A stretch of DNA of 64,000 nucleotides, taken from Methylopila sp. Yamaguchi. Its GTDB lineage: Bacteria; Pseudomonadota; Alphaproteobacteria; Rhizobiales; Methylopilaceae. Positions 17,499 to 25,860 of the stretch are shown piece by piece. The notes below the pieces were generated by a model. The model was not told the origin of the DNA and made no database searches. It saw only the letters and a program-made list of their open reading frames with translations. Positions within the stretch are counted from its first letter, which is position 1. Every line of letters begins with the position of its first letter. The translations under genes were made by a program, and so were the position numbers. Location: positions 1 through 64,000 of the forward strand of contig NZ_BAUX01000006.1 of the NCBI RefSeq assembly GCF_002897035.1, read 5' to 3'.

Positions 17499-17807
17499 TT
17501 AGGCGCGCCCGGCCTTGCGCGGCCCGCGCTGAGACAGGGCAGACTTGATGACGCGCGACGCGGCGTCGACCTCGCGGGTGAACGCGGACTGGAGGCCCGC
17601 CAGCCAGGCGTCGATCACCGCCTCGGACTCGCCCGCGATCTTGAGGCTTGCGGCGCCCGCCTTGACGCGGCGGTTGATGCCCGCCCGAAGCTGAGCCCTC
17701 TGCTCGTCGGTTGGGTTCTCCCGGCTCTGGCGGATCGCGGCGCGCGCGAGCTCGAGTCCGACCGTCGCGCCTTCGGCGCGCGCCTCCGTCTCGCGATCTG
17801 TCGTCAC
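17499..17807 (-). CDS. Small hypothetical protein
   Basis: 102-residue soluble, helical protein (TTDRETEARAEGATVGLELA ... SRVIKSALSQRGPRKAGRA) with a basic C-terminus. The GTG at 17807 is chosen because GGGAGA lies 5 nt upstream; the alternative ATG at 17870 would add 21 residues. No signal peptide or known domain is recognised. It lies downstream of the FAD oxidoreductase, on the same strand with a 126-base gap. Confidence 0.55.
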   Translation of the reverse strand: MTTDRETEARAEGATVGLELARAAIRQSRENPTDEQRAQLRAGINRRVKAGAASLKIAGESEAVIDAWLAGLQSAFTREVDAASRVIKSALSQRGPRKAGRA

Positions 17808-17933
17808 CGCCGTCTCCCGAAGCCCGACTCGGGCAGACGCAGTCTTCGCTGATTCCTTCCCGGATCGCACGCGGCGGGCGCCGTGGTCGCCCCCGATGGC
17901 GCAGCCGGTCGGTCAAACGCGCGAGGTGGGACG

Positions 17934-19304
17934 TCAAATATTGGCCGCGTCGCGAAGCCGGTACCAGGATTCGACCAGAGGGACCGCGGGCTTCGCAAGC
18001 TTATGGAAGCGGTGGCTCGGGAAGGCGATGTCGCTGAAGGCGCTGGCGCCCTCGGGGCGCCCGAGCATCTGGAGCGCGATCTTCCGCCCGAAGTGCGTGG
18101 AGCGCGACACGCCGGTCCCGCAGTAGCCCATGGCGTAGTGCACGCCCTCGTCGGTCCGGCCGAGATGGGGAAACTCGTCGAAGGTGTAGCCGATCTGACC
18201 GCTCCACGCATGGCTGACGGCGACGTTCTCGAGCGCCGGGAACGTGCGCAGCAGATCGCGCGCGAGATGGGCGTAGGCGGCCGCCGAGGTCTTCGACGCC
18301 AGATGGTTCGACCGACCGCCCCAGATCAGGCGGTTTTCGCCCGGCGCGGGGCGGAAGTAGAAGAACACGCGGTTCGAGTTCCCGAACATGCGCTTCTTCG
18401 GGAAGATCGCGTCGAACAGCTCTTGCGGCATGGGTTCGGTCGCGATCTGCGCCGAGACGATCGGCACGATGCGCTTCGCGAAGAAGGCGCCGACATTCCT
18501 GGTGTAGCCGTTGGTTGCGACCAGAACGTCACTGGCGTCGATCGTCAGGTCGTCGAGGCGGACGGAGCGCCGCCCGTGTTCGGAGACGATGTCCCGGACA
18601 GCAGCGTTCCCGCAGATCACTGCTCCGGCCTTGATCACCCTGTCCATCAGGCCGGCGTGATAGCGTCCGGGATGAAGCCCCGCGTCCTGGGGCAGGAGGG
18701 CGCCGCCGTGGAACAGGTCCGAGCCGATCTCGCTCGCCTGCTCACACTTTGGGATCATGGCGGTCTCCACGCCGGCCCAGCGCGTGAGATCGGCCATGTC
18801 GCGGGCCATGCTCTCGTAATGCTCGGGCCGCATCGCGCCGCGGAAGCGACCGCAACGCGTGAAGCCGCATTCGATCTTTTCACTCGCGATCAGGGCTTCG
18901 ATGCCGTCCAGCATCTCGACGCCTTCGCGCAGCAGGTCGACGGCCTTCCGTTCGCCCATCATCGCGATCAGCGTGCGGACGCGAAACTTCTGGTTCCCGC
19001 TGCCGACCTGGCCGCCGTTCCGGGTGCTCGCCCCGAAGCCCGGGACGCCGGCGTCGAGAACGACCACCTGACGACCGGCCCGGGCGAGAACCAGCGCCGC
19101 TGACAGGCCGGTGAAGCCGGAGCCGATGACCACGACGTCGGCCTTCGCCGGTGGTCGCGAGAAGCCGGACGACATCGGCGGGGCCGCAACCCACCAGTAA
19201 GGGGTCGCGCCGACCTGCCCGCGGGCGCGCCCGCGCGCGAGATCACCCAGGGTTGGGCCCTGCGCGCTGAACGCTGCGCTTGCCTGACTCCCAGACGTCG
19301 ACAT
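17934..19304 (-). CDS. FAD-dependent amine/amino-acid oxidoreductase (PuuB/DadA-like)
   Basis: 456-residue DAO-family flavoenzyme. The Rossmann FAD motif is VVVIGSGFTGLSAALVLARAGRQVVVLD (about residues 54-80), followed by GFGASTRNGGQVG, typical of gamma-glutamylputrescine oxidase and related enzymes. C-terminal features are RNRVFFYFRPAPGENRLIWG-like and GYCGTGVSRSTHFGR, the FAD-binding end. GGGAGAG lies 5 nt before the ATG. It follows the amidase by 71 bp in the same direction and may be the last gene of the ABC/amidase operon; it would release ammonia from an amine or amino acid made upstream. The substrate is unproven. Confidence 0.87.
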   Translation of the reverse strand: MSTSGSQASAAFSAQGPTLGDLARGRARGQVGATPYWWVAAPPMSSGFSRPPAKADVVVIGSGFTGLSAALVLARAGRQVVVLDAGVPGFGASTRNGGQVGSGNQKFRVRTLIAMMGERKAVDLLREGVEMLDGIEALIASEKIECGFTRCGRFRGAMRPEHYESMARDMADLTRWAGVETAMIPKCEQASEIGSDLFHGGALLPQDAGLHPGRYHAGLMDRVIKAGAVICGNAAVRDIVSEHGRRSVRLDDLTIDASDVLVATNGYTRNVGAFFAKRIVPIVSAQIATEPMPQELFDAIFPKKRMFGNSNRVFFYFRPAPGENRLIWGGRSNHLASKTSAAAYAHLARDLLRTFPALENVAVSHAWSGQIGYTFDEFPHLGRTDEGVHYAMGYCGTGVSRSTHFGRKIALQMLGRPEGASAFSDIAFPSHRFHKLAKPAVPLVESWYRLRDAANI

Positions 19305-19375
19305 GCCCGCTCTCCCGCGCCACCCGAGCGGCCTTGATACACCGAAGACGCCCGCGTAGCGCCTGCCGCGCGGCG

Positions 19376-20785
19376 CTATCTCGCGTCGTCGAGCCGCCTC
19401 TCAAACGTTTCGGCGAGACCTATGATCCGGCCATCAGCCGCCCCCAGGCCGACCATGCTGAGCGCGGACGGCAACCCGTCCGTCCGAGGCGCGCCTGGGA
19501 CCGACACGGCGCAGAGGTTCATCGGGTTCACATAGTAGGTGTAGGTCCCCATCACCGTGTTGCGCGCCATTGGGTCGGCGAGCAGCTCGTCGATCGTGAA
19601 GATCGTCGGAACCGTCGGGGTCACCAGCGCCGCGAAGCCGTCAAGGGCCATTTCGGCTGAGCGGGCGAGCGCGCGCATCCGGTAGATCGCCTCGAAGGCT
19701 TCGCGTGCGGAGTAGGCGAGGCCCGGCTCGATCGAGGCGCGCACGGCGGGGTGAACCCCGTCCGGCCGGTTGGCGAACACCTCGCCGTAGTCGACCAAGC
19801 GCTCGGCCACCAACGCCGATTGGAAGACGAGGCGCCCCGCCTCTTCGAACGGCGCGAAGTCGATTTCGACCAGCTCGAAGCCCAGCGCCTCCAGCGCGGC
19901 CAGATTGGCGTCGTGGGCGGCCCCCGCGGCGGCGTCGCCGAAGAAGCGAAGCTGGTCGCGGCGTGGAACGGCGATCCGCGCGCCGGGTTCCGGCGGCGTC
20001 GACGCCAGGTCGACGGCGTCGGCGTCGCGCCGGCTCCAGGGATCGACGGGATCGAAGCCCGCGATCGTGCGCAGGATCTCGGCGGCGTCGGCCACCCGCT
20101 TCGCGAAGACCGGCACGCAGTCGAGGAAGCGGCTGTTGTAGACAAGCCCCTGCGTGCTCACGAGGCCGAGCGTCGGCTTCAGGCCGACGACGCCGTTGCA
20201 GGCGGCCGGCACGCGGCCCGAGCCTCCGGTGTCGCTGCCGAGCGAGAACGACACGATGTCGCGCGCGACCGCCACCGCCGAGCCGGAGCTGGAGCCGCCC
20301 GGGATGTAGGCGGGGTTCACGGCGTTGCGGCAGAGCGGATCCGGCGAGCGCGTCCCGTTCAGGCCGGTCGCGAACTGGTCCATGGTGTTCTTGCCGATGA
20401 GCACAGCGCCGGCGCGCTCCAGCACGCCGATCAGCGGCGAGCCCGCGCCGGGATCAAGCGCCAAGGCCGGGCAGTTCGACGTCGTCGTCATGCCCGCCAC
20501 GTGGATGTTGTCCTTGACCGCGAAGGTCAGGCCCAGCAGCGGCAGGTCCTCGCCGGCGCGCGCGCGGGCCGCCGCGTCCTGAGCGCGAGCGCGCACGGTC
20601 TCTTCCCGCACAAGGGCGGTGAAAACGCCTTCGTCCGCCACCGCCGCCGCGCGCCGCCAGCTTTCGAGCGCGAGCGCGACAGGATCGGCGCCCTCCGCGA
20701 GAGCGGCGCGGACGGAGGCGAAGTCGAACGGCAACGCGTCGAGATCGGTCGGCGCGGGGCGCGTCTGCGGCGAGGCGAGGATCAT
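19376..20785 (-). CDS. Amidase, allophanate hydrolase (AtzF)-like
   Basis: 469-residue amidase-signature enzyme: Lys91 in FAVKDNIHVAG, cis-Ser loop IPGGSSSGSAVAVARDIV (Ser166/167) and nucleophile Ser189 in LGSDTGGSGRVPAACNG. The stretch TTSNCPALALDPGAGSP with MDQFATGLNGTRSP closely resembles the catalytic domain of allophanate hydrolases (AtzF/DUR2), which make ammonia and CO2 from allophanate; the separate C-terminal AtzF domain is absent. GGGAGGGA precedes the ATG, which overlaps the permease stop (ATGA). Co-transcription with an ABC importer suggests that it acts on an imported carbamoyl or amide compound. Confidence 0.88.
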   Translation of the reverse strand: MILASPQTRPAPTDLDALPFDFASVRAALAEGADPVALALESWRRAAAVADEGVFTALVREETVRARAQDAAARARAGEDLPLLGLTFAVKDNIHVAGMTTTSNCPALALDPGAGSPLIGVLERAGAVLIGKNTMDQFATGLNGTRSPDPLCRNAVNPAYIPGGSSSGSAVAVARDIVSFSLGSDTGGSGRVPAACNGVVGLKPTLGLVSTQGLVYNSRFLDCVPVFAKRVADAAEILRTIAGFDPVDPWSRRDADAVDLASTPPEPGARIAVPRRDQLRFFGDAAAGAAHDANLAALEALGFELVEIDFAPFEEAGRLVFQSALVAERLVDYGEVFANRPDGVHPAVRASIEPGLAYSAREAFEAIYRMRALARSAEMALDGFAALVTPTVPTIFTIDELLADPMARNTVMGTYTYYVNPMNLCAVSVPGAPRTDGLPSALSMVGLGAADGRIIGLAETFERRLDDAR

Positions 20786-21573
20786 CGCCGTCCCTCCCAG
20801 TGAACGATGCGGCGGCCCGCCCAGGCGAGGCCGCGGTCGGTCGCGAGGCCGATCAGGCCGATCACCGCGACGCCGGCGAAGACATAGGTCGTGCGGAAGA
20901 AGCTGGAGGCGTCGAGGATGAGGAAGCCGAGGCCGCGGTCGCCGCCGAGCAGTTCGGAGGCGACCAAAATGGTCAGCGCGGTTCCCATCGCGACCCGGAG
21001 ACCGGTCATGATCTGCGGCAGCGCAGACGGCAGCACCACGAAGCGGAACACCTGCCAGCGGTTGGCCCCCATGGACTGCGCGGCGCGCAGCGAGTCGAGG
21101 GAAGAGGCGCGGACCCCGGCCTGGGCGTTGACCATCATGATCAGCAGGACCGACAGGAAGATAAGCAGGACCTTCGAGGTCTCGCCGACGCCGAACCACA
21201 GGATGAACAGCGGAATGAGCCCGAGAGGCGGGATGGGACGCAGCAGCTCGGCCGGCGCCAGCAGCACGGCGTCGATCAGCCGGGAGCGGCCGCGCAGCAG
21301 GCCAAGCCCGACTCCGAGCGCCGCGCCAGCGACGTAGGCCACCGACACGCGGGCGAGGCTCGCCGCGACATGCGTCCAGAGCGAGACGCCGGAGTAGCCG
21401 TTCGCAGCCATGTCGAGAAAGCTCGCCCAGATCGCGGAGGGCGGCGGCAGGATGATCGGCGAGGTCCAGCCGCGCGCGGCCGCGAACGCCCAGAGGGCCA
21501 GGATCGCGAGCGGCGACAGCGTCGCGACCAGAACGTAGCGCAGGCGCTCGCGGCGCTCGTCCGACCGGTTCAA
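20782..21573 (-). CDS. ABC transporter permease (SsuC/TauC-like)
   Basis: 263-residue inner-membrane permease with about six TM helices (YVLVATLSPLAILALWAFAA, VAYVAGAALGVGLGLL, LGLIPLFILWFGVGETSKVL). It carries the EAA loop DSLRAAQSMGANRWQVFRFVVLPSALPQIMTGLRV that contacts the ATPase. It is of the nitrate/sulfonate/taurine type. Four-base overlaps with the ATPase gene upstream and the amidase downstream show a single operon. Confidence 0.92.
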   Translation of the reverse strand: MNRSDERRERLRYVLVATLSPLAILALWAFAAARGWTSPIILPPPSAIWASFLDMAANGYSGVSLWTHVAASLARVSVAYVAGAALGVGLGLLRGRSRLIDAVLLAPAELLRPIPPLGLIPLFILWFGVGETSKVLLIFLSVLLIMMVNAQAGVRASSLDSLRAAQSMGANRWQVFRFVVLPSALPQIMTGLRVAMGTALTILVASELLGGDRGLGFLILDASSFFRTTYVFAGVAVIGLIGLATDRGLAWAGRRIVHWEGRR

Positions 21574-22388
21574 TGCCGCATCCTCCGGTAGATCGTCTCC
21601 CGCAGGCGCAGGAACGAGGGGTGAAGCCGGTTATCGGGCGAGGCGCGCGGCGTCGGCAGATCGACGTCGAAGGTGTCGTAGGCCCCGGCCTTGAGGTCGT
21701 TCAGCAGGAAGATGCGGTCGCCGAGGAACGCCGCTTCGTCGATCGCGTGCGTGACGAACAGGATGGTGCATCCGGTGCGATCCCGAATGCGCAGCACCTC
21801 CTCCTGCAGGCTCTCCCGGGTCTGAACGTCGAGCGCCGAGAAGGGCTCGTCCATCAGCATGACCTTGGGCTTTGCAGCCAGCACCCGGGCGAGGCCCACG
21901 CGCTGCCGCATGCCGCCGGAGAGCTGGTAGGGATAGGCGTCCTCAAACCCAGTGAGGCCGACGAGGGCCGCCATCTCCTCGGCGACCGCGCGGCGCTCTC
22001 CCTTACGGGCGCCCGCGCAGCGCAGCGAGAAGGCGATGTTCTCGGCGACCGTCATCCAGTCGAACAGCGCCGCGGCCTGAAACACCACGCCGCGGTCGGG
22101 ACCGGGCCCCGTGATCTCGCGGCCGTCCACCACCGCGACGCCGGCCGTCGGCCGAAGGAAGCCCGCCACCATGTTGAGGATCGTCGTCTTGCCGCAGCCG
22201 GAGGGCCCGAGCAACGCGAGGATATCCCCCGGGGCGACCGCGAACGAGACGTCGCGCATGATGGTTCGGCCGTCGTAGGAGAAGCCGACCTTCTCGAACT
22301 TCAGCACCGGCGGCGCGCCGTCCGCCTTGGCCTGAAGCAGGGCGTCGGGAGGTTCGTGCGAAGGCAGGGGACGCGCCGCGGCCGTCAC
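21570..22388 (-). CDS. ABC transporter ATP-binding protein (SsuB/TauB-like)
   Basis: 272-residue ATPase: Walker A LLGPSGCGKTTILN, Q-loop VFQAAALFDWMTVAEN, signature YQLSGGMRQRVGLARVLA, Walker B KVMLMDEPFSALD and switch His in ILFVTHAIDEAAF. It energises the permease and binding protein encoded around it for uptake. It overlaps both flanking genes by 4 bp. Confidence 0.94.
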   Translation of the reverse strand: MTAAARPLPSHEPPDALLQAKADGAPPVLKFEKVGFSYDGRTIMRDVSFAVAPGDILALLGPSGCGKTTILNMVAGFLRPTAGVAVVDGREITGPGPDRGVVFQAAALFDWMTVAENIAFSLRCAGARKGERRAVAEEMAALVGLTGFEDAYPYQLSGGMRQRVGLARVLAAKPKVMLMDEPFSALDVQTRESLQEEVLRIRDRTGCTILFVTHAIDEAAFLGDRIFLLNDLKAGAYDTFDVDLPTPRASPDNRLHPSFLRLRETIYRRMRH

Positions 22389-23416
22389 TGCGACGCGCTC
22401 GCGAGGTAGGCCTGGATCGGCTTGGTGTCGAACAGCCCGGCCCAGTCCTTCGGCTCGGCCTGAATCCGCTTCTGCTCAAGAAGGAAGCCGCCGATGCCCT
22501 GCAGGTGCTTCATCAGGCGGGAGTCAAGCTCCTGGCCCGGCGCGCCGAGAAAGTCGGCGGTCAGGGTCTCCCGGAAGGTCGGGTGCGCGACGCTCTGGCC
22601 TTCGACGAGCTTGTCGAACTGCTCCGCCGTCATGCCCACGCGTTTCGCCTCGTAGGCGCGCACCGCGGCGGGGTTCGCCTTGTAGTCCTGCTGCGCCTGG
22701 TCCCAGGCTTTCAGGAAGCGCCGCATGGTCTCCGGCTCTCCGTCCATGAAGGGCCGCCGCCCGACCCAGACGCCGCCGGTGATCATGCCGAGGCTCCTGG
22801 TGTTCGCGATCGGCTTCGCGCCCTCGCGCTCCATGGCGCCGACGTTCGGCTCCCATACGAAGGCGGCGTCGATCTGGCCGGCGACATAGGCCGGCGGCAT
22901 GTTCGCGGGGGTGAGGTTGACGAGGGTGACGTCCTCAGACTTCAGCCCCGCCTTCGCGAGCGCCCGCAGCGTGTGGTAGTGGCTGGTGGAGCCGATCGCG
23001 ACGCCGAGCCGTTTGCCCTTCAGGTCTTCCAGCTTCTCGATCCCCGCCTTCGGGTTGACGACGAGCCGGACGTTGGTGGCGTCGATCCGCTCCATGAACA
23101 GGATCGCAATCGGCAGCCCGTTGGCGTAGCCGGTGACGGACGGGAACTCGCCCATCCAGGCGAGGTCGATCTCCTCGCCCGCGAGCGCCGGCAGCATCGC
23201 AGGGCCTGCCGGGAACGGCTTGGTGGAGACGTCGAGCCCTTCCTTCTTGAACAGGCCGGAGCCGAGCGCGTAGCTCAGCAGCACGTTGATCTCGCCGGTC
23301 TGAAAGCCGAGGCGGATCGGTTTCGCGTCCTCAGCCGCGGCGGGGGCGGCGAGGCCGAGCGCGAGGCCGGCCAGAAGCACGAGACGGCGGCTCACGCCGA
23401 TGGCTGCGCGGATCAT
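22385..23416 (-). CDS. ABC transporter substrate-binding protein (SsuA/NMT1-like)
   Basis: 343-residue periplasmic binding protein. It has a signal peptide (RRLVLLAGLALGLAAPAAAED), then IRLGFQTGEINVLLSYALGSGLFKKEGLDV and AWMGEFPSVTGYANGLPIAILF, the fold of nitrate/sulfonate/thiamine-pyrimidine binding proteins. AGGAGA lies 6 nt before the ATG at 23416; a more upstream ATG at 23455 overlaps the M20 gene's stop. The ligand is unknown; the neighbouring amidase, M20 hydrolase and oxidase suggest a nitrogen-containing organic compound. Confidence 0.9.
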   Translation of the reverse strand: MIRAAIGVSRRLVLLAGLALGLAAPAAAEDAKPIRLGFQTGEINVLLSYALGSGLFKKEGLDVSTKPFPAGPAMLPALAGEEIDLAWMGEFPSVTGYANGLPIAILFMERIDATNVRLVVNPKAGIEKLEDLKGKRLGVAIGSTSHYHTLRALAKAGLKSEDVTLVNLTPANMPPAYVAGQIDAAFVWEPNVGAMEREGAKPIANTRSLGMITGGVWVGRRPFMDGEPETMRRFLKAWDQAQQDYKANPAAVRAYEAKRVGMTAEQFDKLVEGQSVAHPTFRETLTADFLGAPGQELDSRLMKHLQGIGGFLLEQKRIQAEPKDWAGLFDTKPIQAYLASASQ

Positions 23417-23451
23417 CGAAGGTCTCCTGGAGGGGCGGGGCAGGGCGGCGC

Positions 23452-24756
23452 TCATTCGGCGACGCCGAGGATGTCCAGCATGGCGAGCGCGATCACCTTG
23501 GTGGCCGCGACCGCCTTGCCGATGTGGATGCTTTCGTTGATCGGAGCCCAGCCGTCGTCGCCCGGGCCGAAGGTCACGGCCGCCTTGCCGCGCTCGGCGA
23601 AGCGGATCGTGTCGTTGAAGGCGTTCTTGCGGTAGAGCTTCGGCTCGGTGCCCAGCGTGCGGACATAGGCCCGCCGCAGCGCCGCCGTCGGTTCAGCGTC
23701 GCCGTCCTGCTCGAGCGTGCCGTCGACGAACAGCGCTTCGGGGTAGGGCCGCGCCGAGGCGTCGAGCTCCGGATCGTCCCGCATGGCGTTCGCGATAACG
23801 GCCTCGATGTCGGCCATGACGCTCTCCGCCGTCATGCCGGGCAGGATCCCGACGACGCCCAGCACGGCGCGGCAGACGTCGGGCGTGAACTGCATCTCGC
23901 GCGGAACGCCGCCAGCGATGCGCAGGATGGTGGTCCGTGGGGGCGTGCCACCCGCAAGCTTCGCCGGCGTGTGAGCGAAGGTCATCGTCTCGAGCGCCGG
24001 CAGCAGCCGGGCCATCTTCGCGACGGCGTTGACGCCGGTGTCCGGCCGCCAGAGATGGGTCTTGGTCCCGCGCGTCTCGACCTCGACGAGGAAGTTGCCG
24101 CCGTTCGCCACCGCGACGCCGAGGCCCCAGCTTCCGTCCTCCGCCGTCCATCCGGTCGGCTCGCAGACGATGACGCAGTCGGCGTCGAGGCCCTTTTCGT
24201 CGAGCAGGAAGATCGAGCCGTCCGGGCCGTTTTTCTCCTCATCCGCGGTGTAGACGCAGGAGAGGTCGCCCTTGAGCCGAACGCCGGCCGCGAGGATCGC
24301 GCGCGTCGCGAGCAGCGTGCAGGCGAGATTCCCGCGGGTGTCGGATGTGCCGCGGGCGTAGAGCCGGTCGCCGTGGCGCTTCGGCCGGAACGGATGGCCG
24401 CCGGTCATGGTCCAAGCCGACCAGTCGCCCGCGGGGTAGGTGTCGAGATGGTCGTTCAGGATCAGCGACACGCCGCCGCCTGCGCCGGGCAGCGACGCCA
24501 CCACGTTGGGCCGGCCCTCGCGCTTGGTCGGCAGCTCGACCGCGAAGCCCATGTCCCTCAGCAGGTCGGCGATGAACAGCGCCGCGCCCTCTTCGCGCCC
24601 TGACGGCTGGTCTGGGTCGAGGGGGTTCTCAGCCTCCGGCTGCCCCGCAGGGATGAGAGCGCAGGCCAGGTCTAGCCAGGCCTCCTCGGTGACGCCGTCG
24701 AGAACGCGGCGTTCGAGATCGGTCATGGCGGCTGGGGAAACGAGGGCGGTGGTCAT
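23452..24756 (-). CDS. M20-family amidohydrolase (ArgE/DapE-like)
   Basis: About 434-residue metallopeptidase-family enzyme hydrolysing N-acyl or N-formyl amino acids. Metal-binding marks are ILNDHLDTYPAG (His/Asp), RGTSDTRGNLACTLLAT and YTADEEKNGPDGS (Glu-Glu), with C-terminal His in INESIHIGKA. The ATG at 24756 is preferred; the frame extends to a TTG at 24780 that would overlap a palindrome, and a third choice is the ATG at 24726. No clear ribosome-binding site is seen for any of them. It is the first gene of the operon with the ABC importer (35 bp before the binding-protein start), so it probably processes the imported compound. Confidence 0.85.
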   Translation of the reverse strand: MTTALVSPAAMTDLERRVLDGVTEEAWLDLACALIPAGQPEAENPLDPDQPSGREEGAALFIADLLRDMGFAVELPTKREGRPNVVASLPGAGGGVSLILNDHLDTYPAGDWSAWTMTGGHPFRPKRHGDRLYARGTSDTRGNLACTLLATRAILAAGVRLKGDLSCVYTADEEKNGPDGSIFLLDEKGLDADCVIVCEPTGWTAEDGSWGLGVAVANGGNFLVEVETRGTKTHLWRPDTGVNAVAKMARLLPALETMTFAHTPAKLAGGTPPRTTILRIAGGVPREMQFTPDVCRAVLGVVGILPGMTAESVMADIEAVIANAMRDDPELDASARPYPEALFVDGTLEQDGDAEPTAALRRAYVRTLGTEPKLYRKNAFNDTIRFAERGKAAVTFGPGDDGWAPINESIHIGKAVAATKVIALAMLDILGVAE

Positions 24757-24776
24757 GCTGGAGCGATCTACCAGAT

Positions 24777-24792
24777 TCAATCGATCGGTTGA
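24777..24792. promoter_or_regulatory. Candidate operator upstream of the M20/ABC operon
   Basis: TCAATCGATCGGTTGA matches its own reverse complement at 14 of 16 positions and ends 21 bases upstream of the first gene's ATG. The surrounding bases are AT-rich compared with the region. This is a good shape for a dimeric regulator site, but no protein is assigned. Confidence 0.45.
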
Positions 24793-25025
24793 GTCGATTA
24801 GTTTCCTTGTTCGGCAATAAGGGCGATCGCCGACTTCCGCGCCCTTAAGCGCAAGCCCCGTGCCACGCCTTCGCAGGCGGTCGTTCGCCGAGGCGCGGCG
24901 CCATCGCCTCCTGGGAATCAGGGGTTTCGACGACGGTGGGCGAAGTGTCAGAAAATTTCCTCAGGGGGCGGGATGGCGCCTGGACGGGCGCCCGCTGGAC
25001 GCAATCCGCGATGTTGCGCGCCGCC

Positions 25026-25775
25026 TCAGCCTGCGCGGTCGCCGCCGGTGGCGAGCGCCACGATCGCGTCCGGCTTCAGGATCCGAAGCACGCCTCGCTT
25101 CTGGCTGAGCGTCCCGTCCTTCTGCAGTCGGTTGAGGCTGATCGTGACCCATTGCCGGGTGGCTCCGATCAACGCCGCGATCTCCGCATGGGTGAAGGAC
25201 GCCGCGATGGCGACGCCCTTCGCGGGGTCGTCGTCCGGCACGCCATGGATCTGCATCATGTGCAGCAGCACATGGGCCAGCCGTTCGCCGAGCGAGCGGG
25301 TTCCGAGCATCTGGGCCAGCGAGGAGTAGCAGCGGGCCTTATAGGCGAGCGCATCGATGATGCCGAGGGCGAGGTCGGGCACCTCGCGCGCCAGCGCCCG
25401 CAGGCCGGCGCCGGGAAGGTGCAGCGCTTCGGTGGGGCGAGCCGCTTCCGCCGCCCAGATGTGGCGGCCGCCGCCGAAAACGTCGGGTCCGCCCACGAAG
25501 GCGCCGGGCCGCCAATAAGCCAGCGTGATCTCGCGGCCCTGCGGCGCGGCGTAGAAGCTGCGGACCAGCCCGCGCTGGATCAGCATCACGCCGTCATGCG
25601 CGTCGCCCTGCCGGAAGATGGCTTGGCCGCGCTCATACGCGATCCGCCGCCCGTGCGCCTCGACCCGCGCGCGATCCTCGGGCGCAAGAGGCCCCAGCAT
25701 GCCCGGCGCGGCAGCCGCGTCGGCCTGCTCCTCGGAGAGGAGCATGTCGCCGGAACTTTGCTCGGTGCCGTTCAT
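25026..25775 (-). CDS. Crp/Fnr-family transcriptional regulator
   Basis: 249-residue regulator with an N-terminal cyclic-nucleotide-binding-like jelly roll (ERGQAIFRQGDAHDGVMLIQRGLVRSFY ... EITLAYWRPGAFVGGPDVFG) and a C-terminal helix-turn-helix (FTHAEIAALIGATRQWVTISLNRLQKDGTL). No Fnr cysteine cluster is seen, so oxygen sensing through Fe-S is unlikely. It lies 85 bp downstream of the cytosolic binding-protein gene, on the same strand, and may be the last gene of that regulatory operon. It also lies next to the M20/ABC operon, so it could regulate either one. Confidence 0.88.
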   Translation of the reverse strand: MNGTEQSSGDMLLSEEQADAAAAPGMLGPLAPEDRARVEAHGRRIAYERGQAIFRQGDAHDGVMLIQRGLVRSFYAAPQGREITLAYWRPGAFVGGPDVFGGGRHIWAAEAARPTEALHLPGAGLRALAREVPDLALGIIDALAYKARCYSSLAQMLGTRSLGERLAHVLLHMMQIHGVPDDDPAKGVAIAASFTHAEIAALIGATRQWVTISLNRLQKDGTLSQKRGVLRILKPDAIVALATGGDRAG

Positions 25776-25860
25776 GCGAACCCGTCCTCGCCGCAGACGA
25801 TCCCGCGACGGCGCCTCATGACTATCGGCGGCGGCGCAGGGCTCATCAAGCTCGAGCGCG

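Noticed and set aside
20786-21199. Extended N-terminus of the AtzF-like amidase
   Set aside because: It overlaps the permease gene in another frame and is Arg-rich; a strong ribosome-binding site supports the start at 20785.
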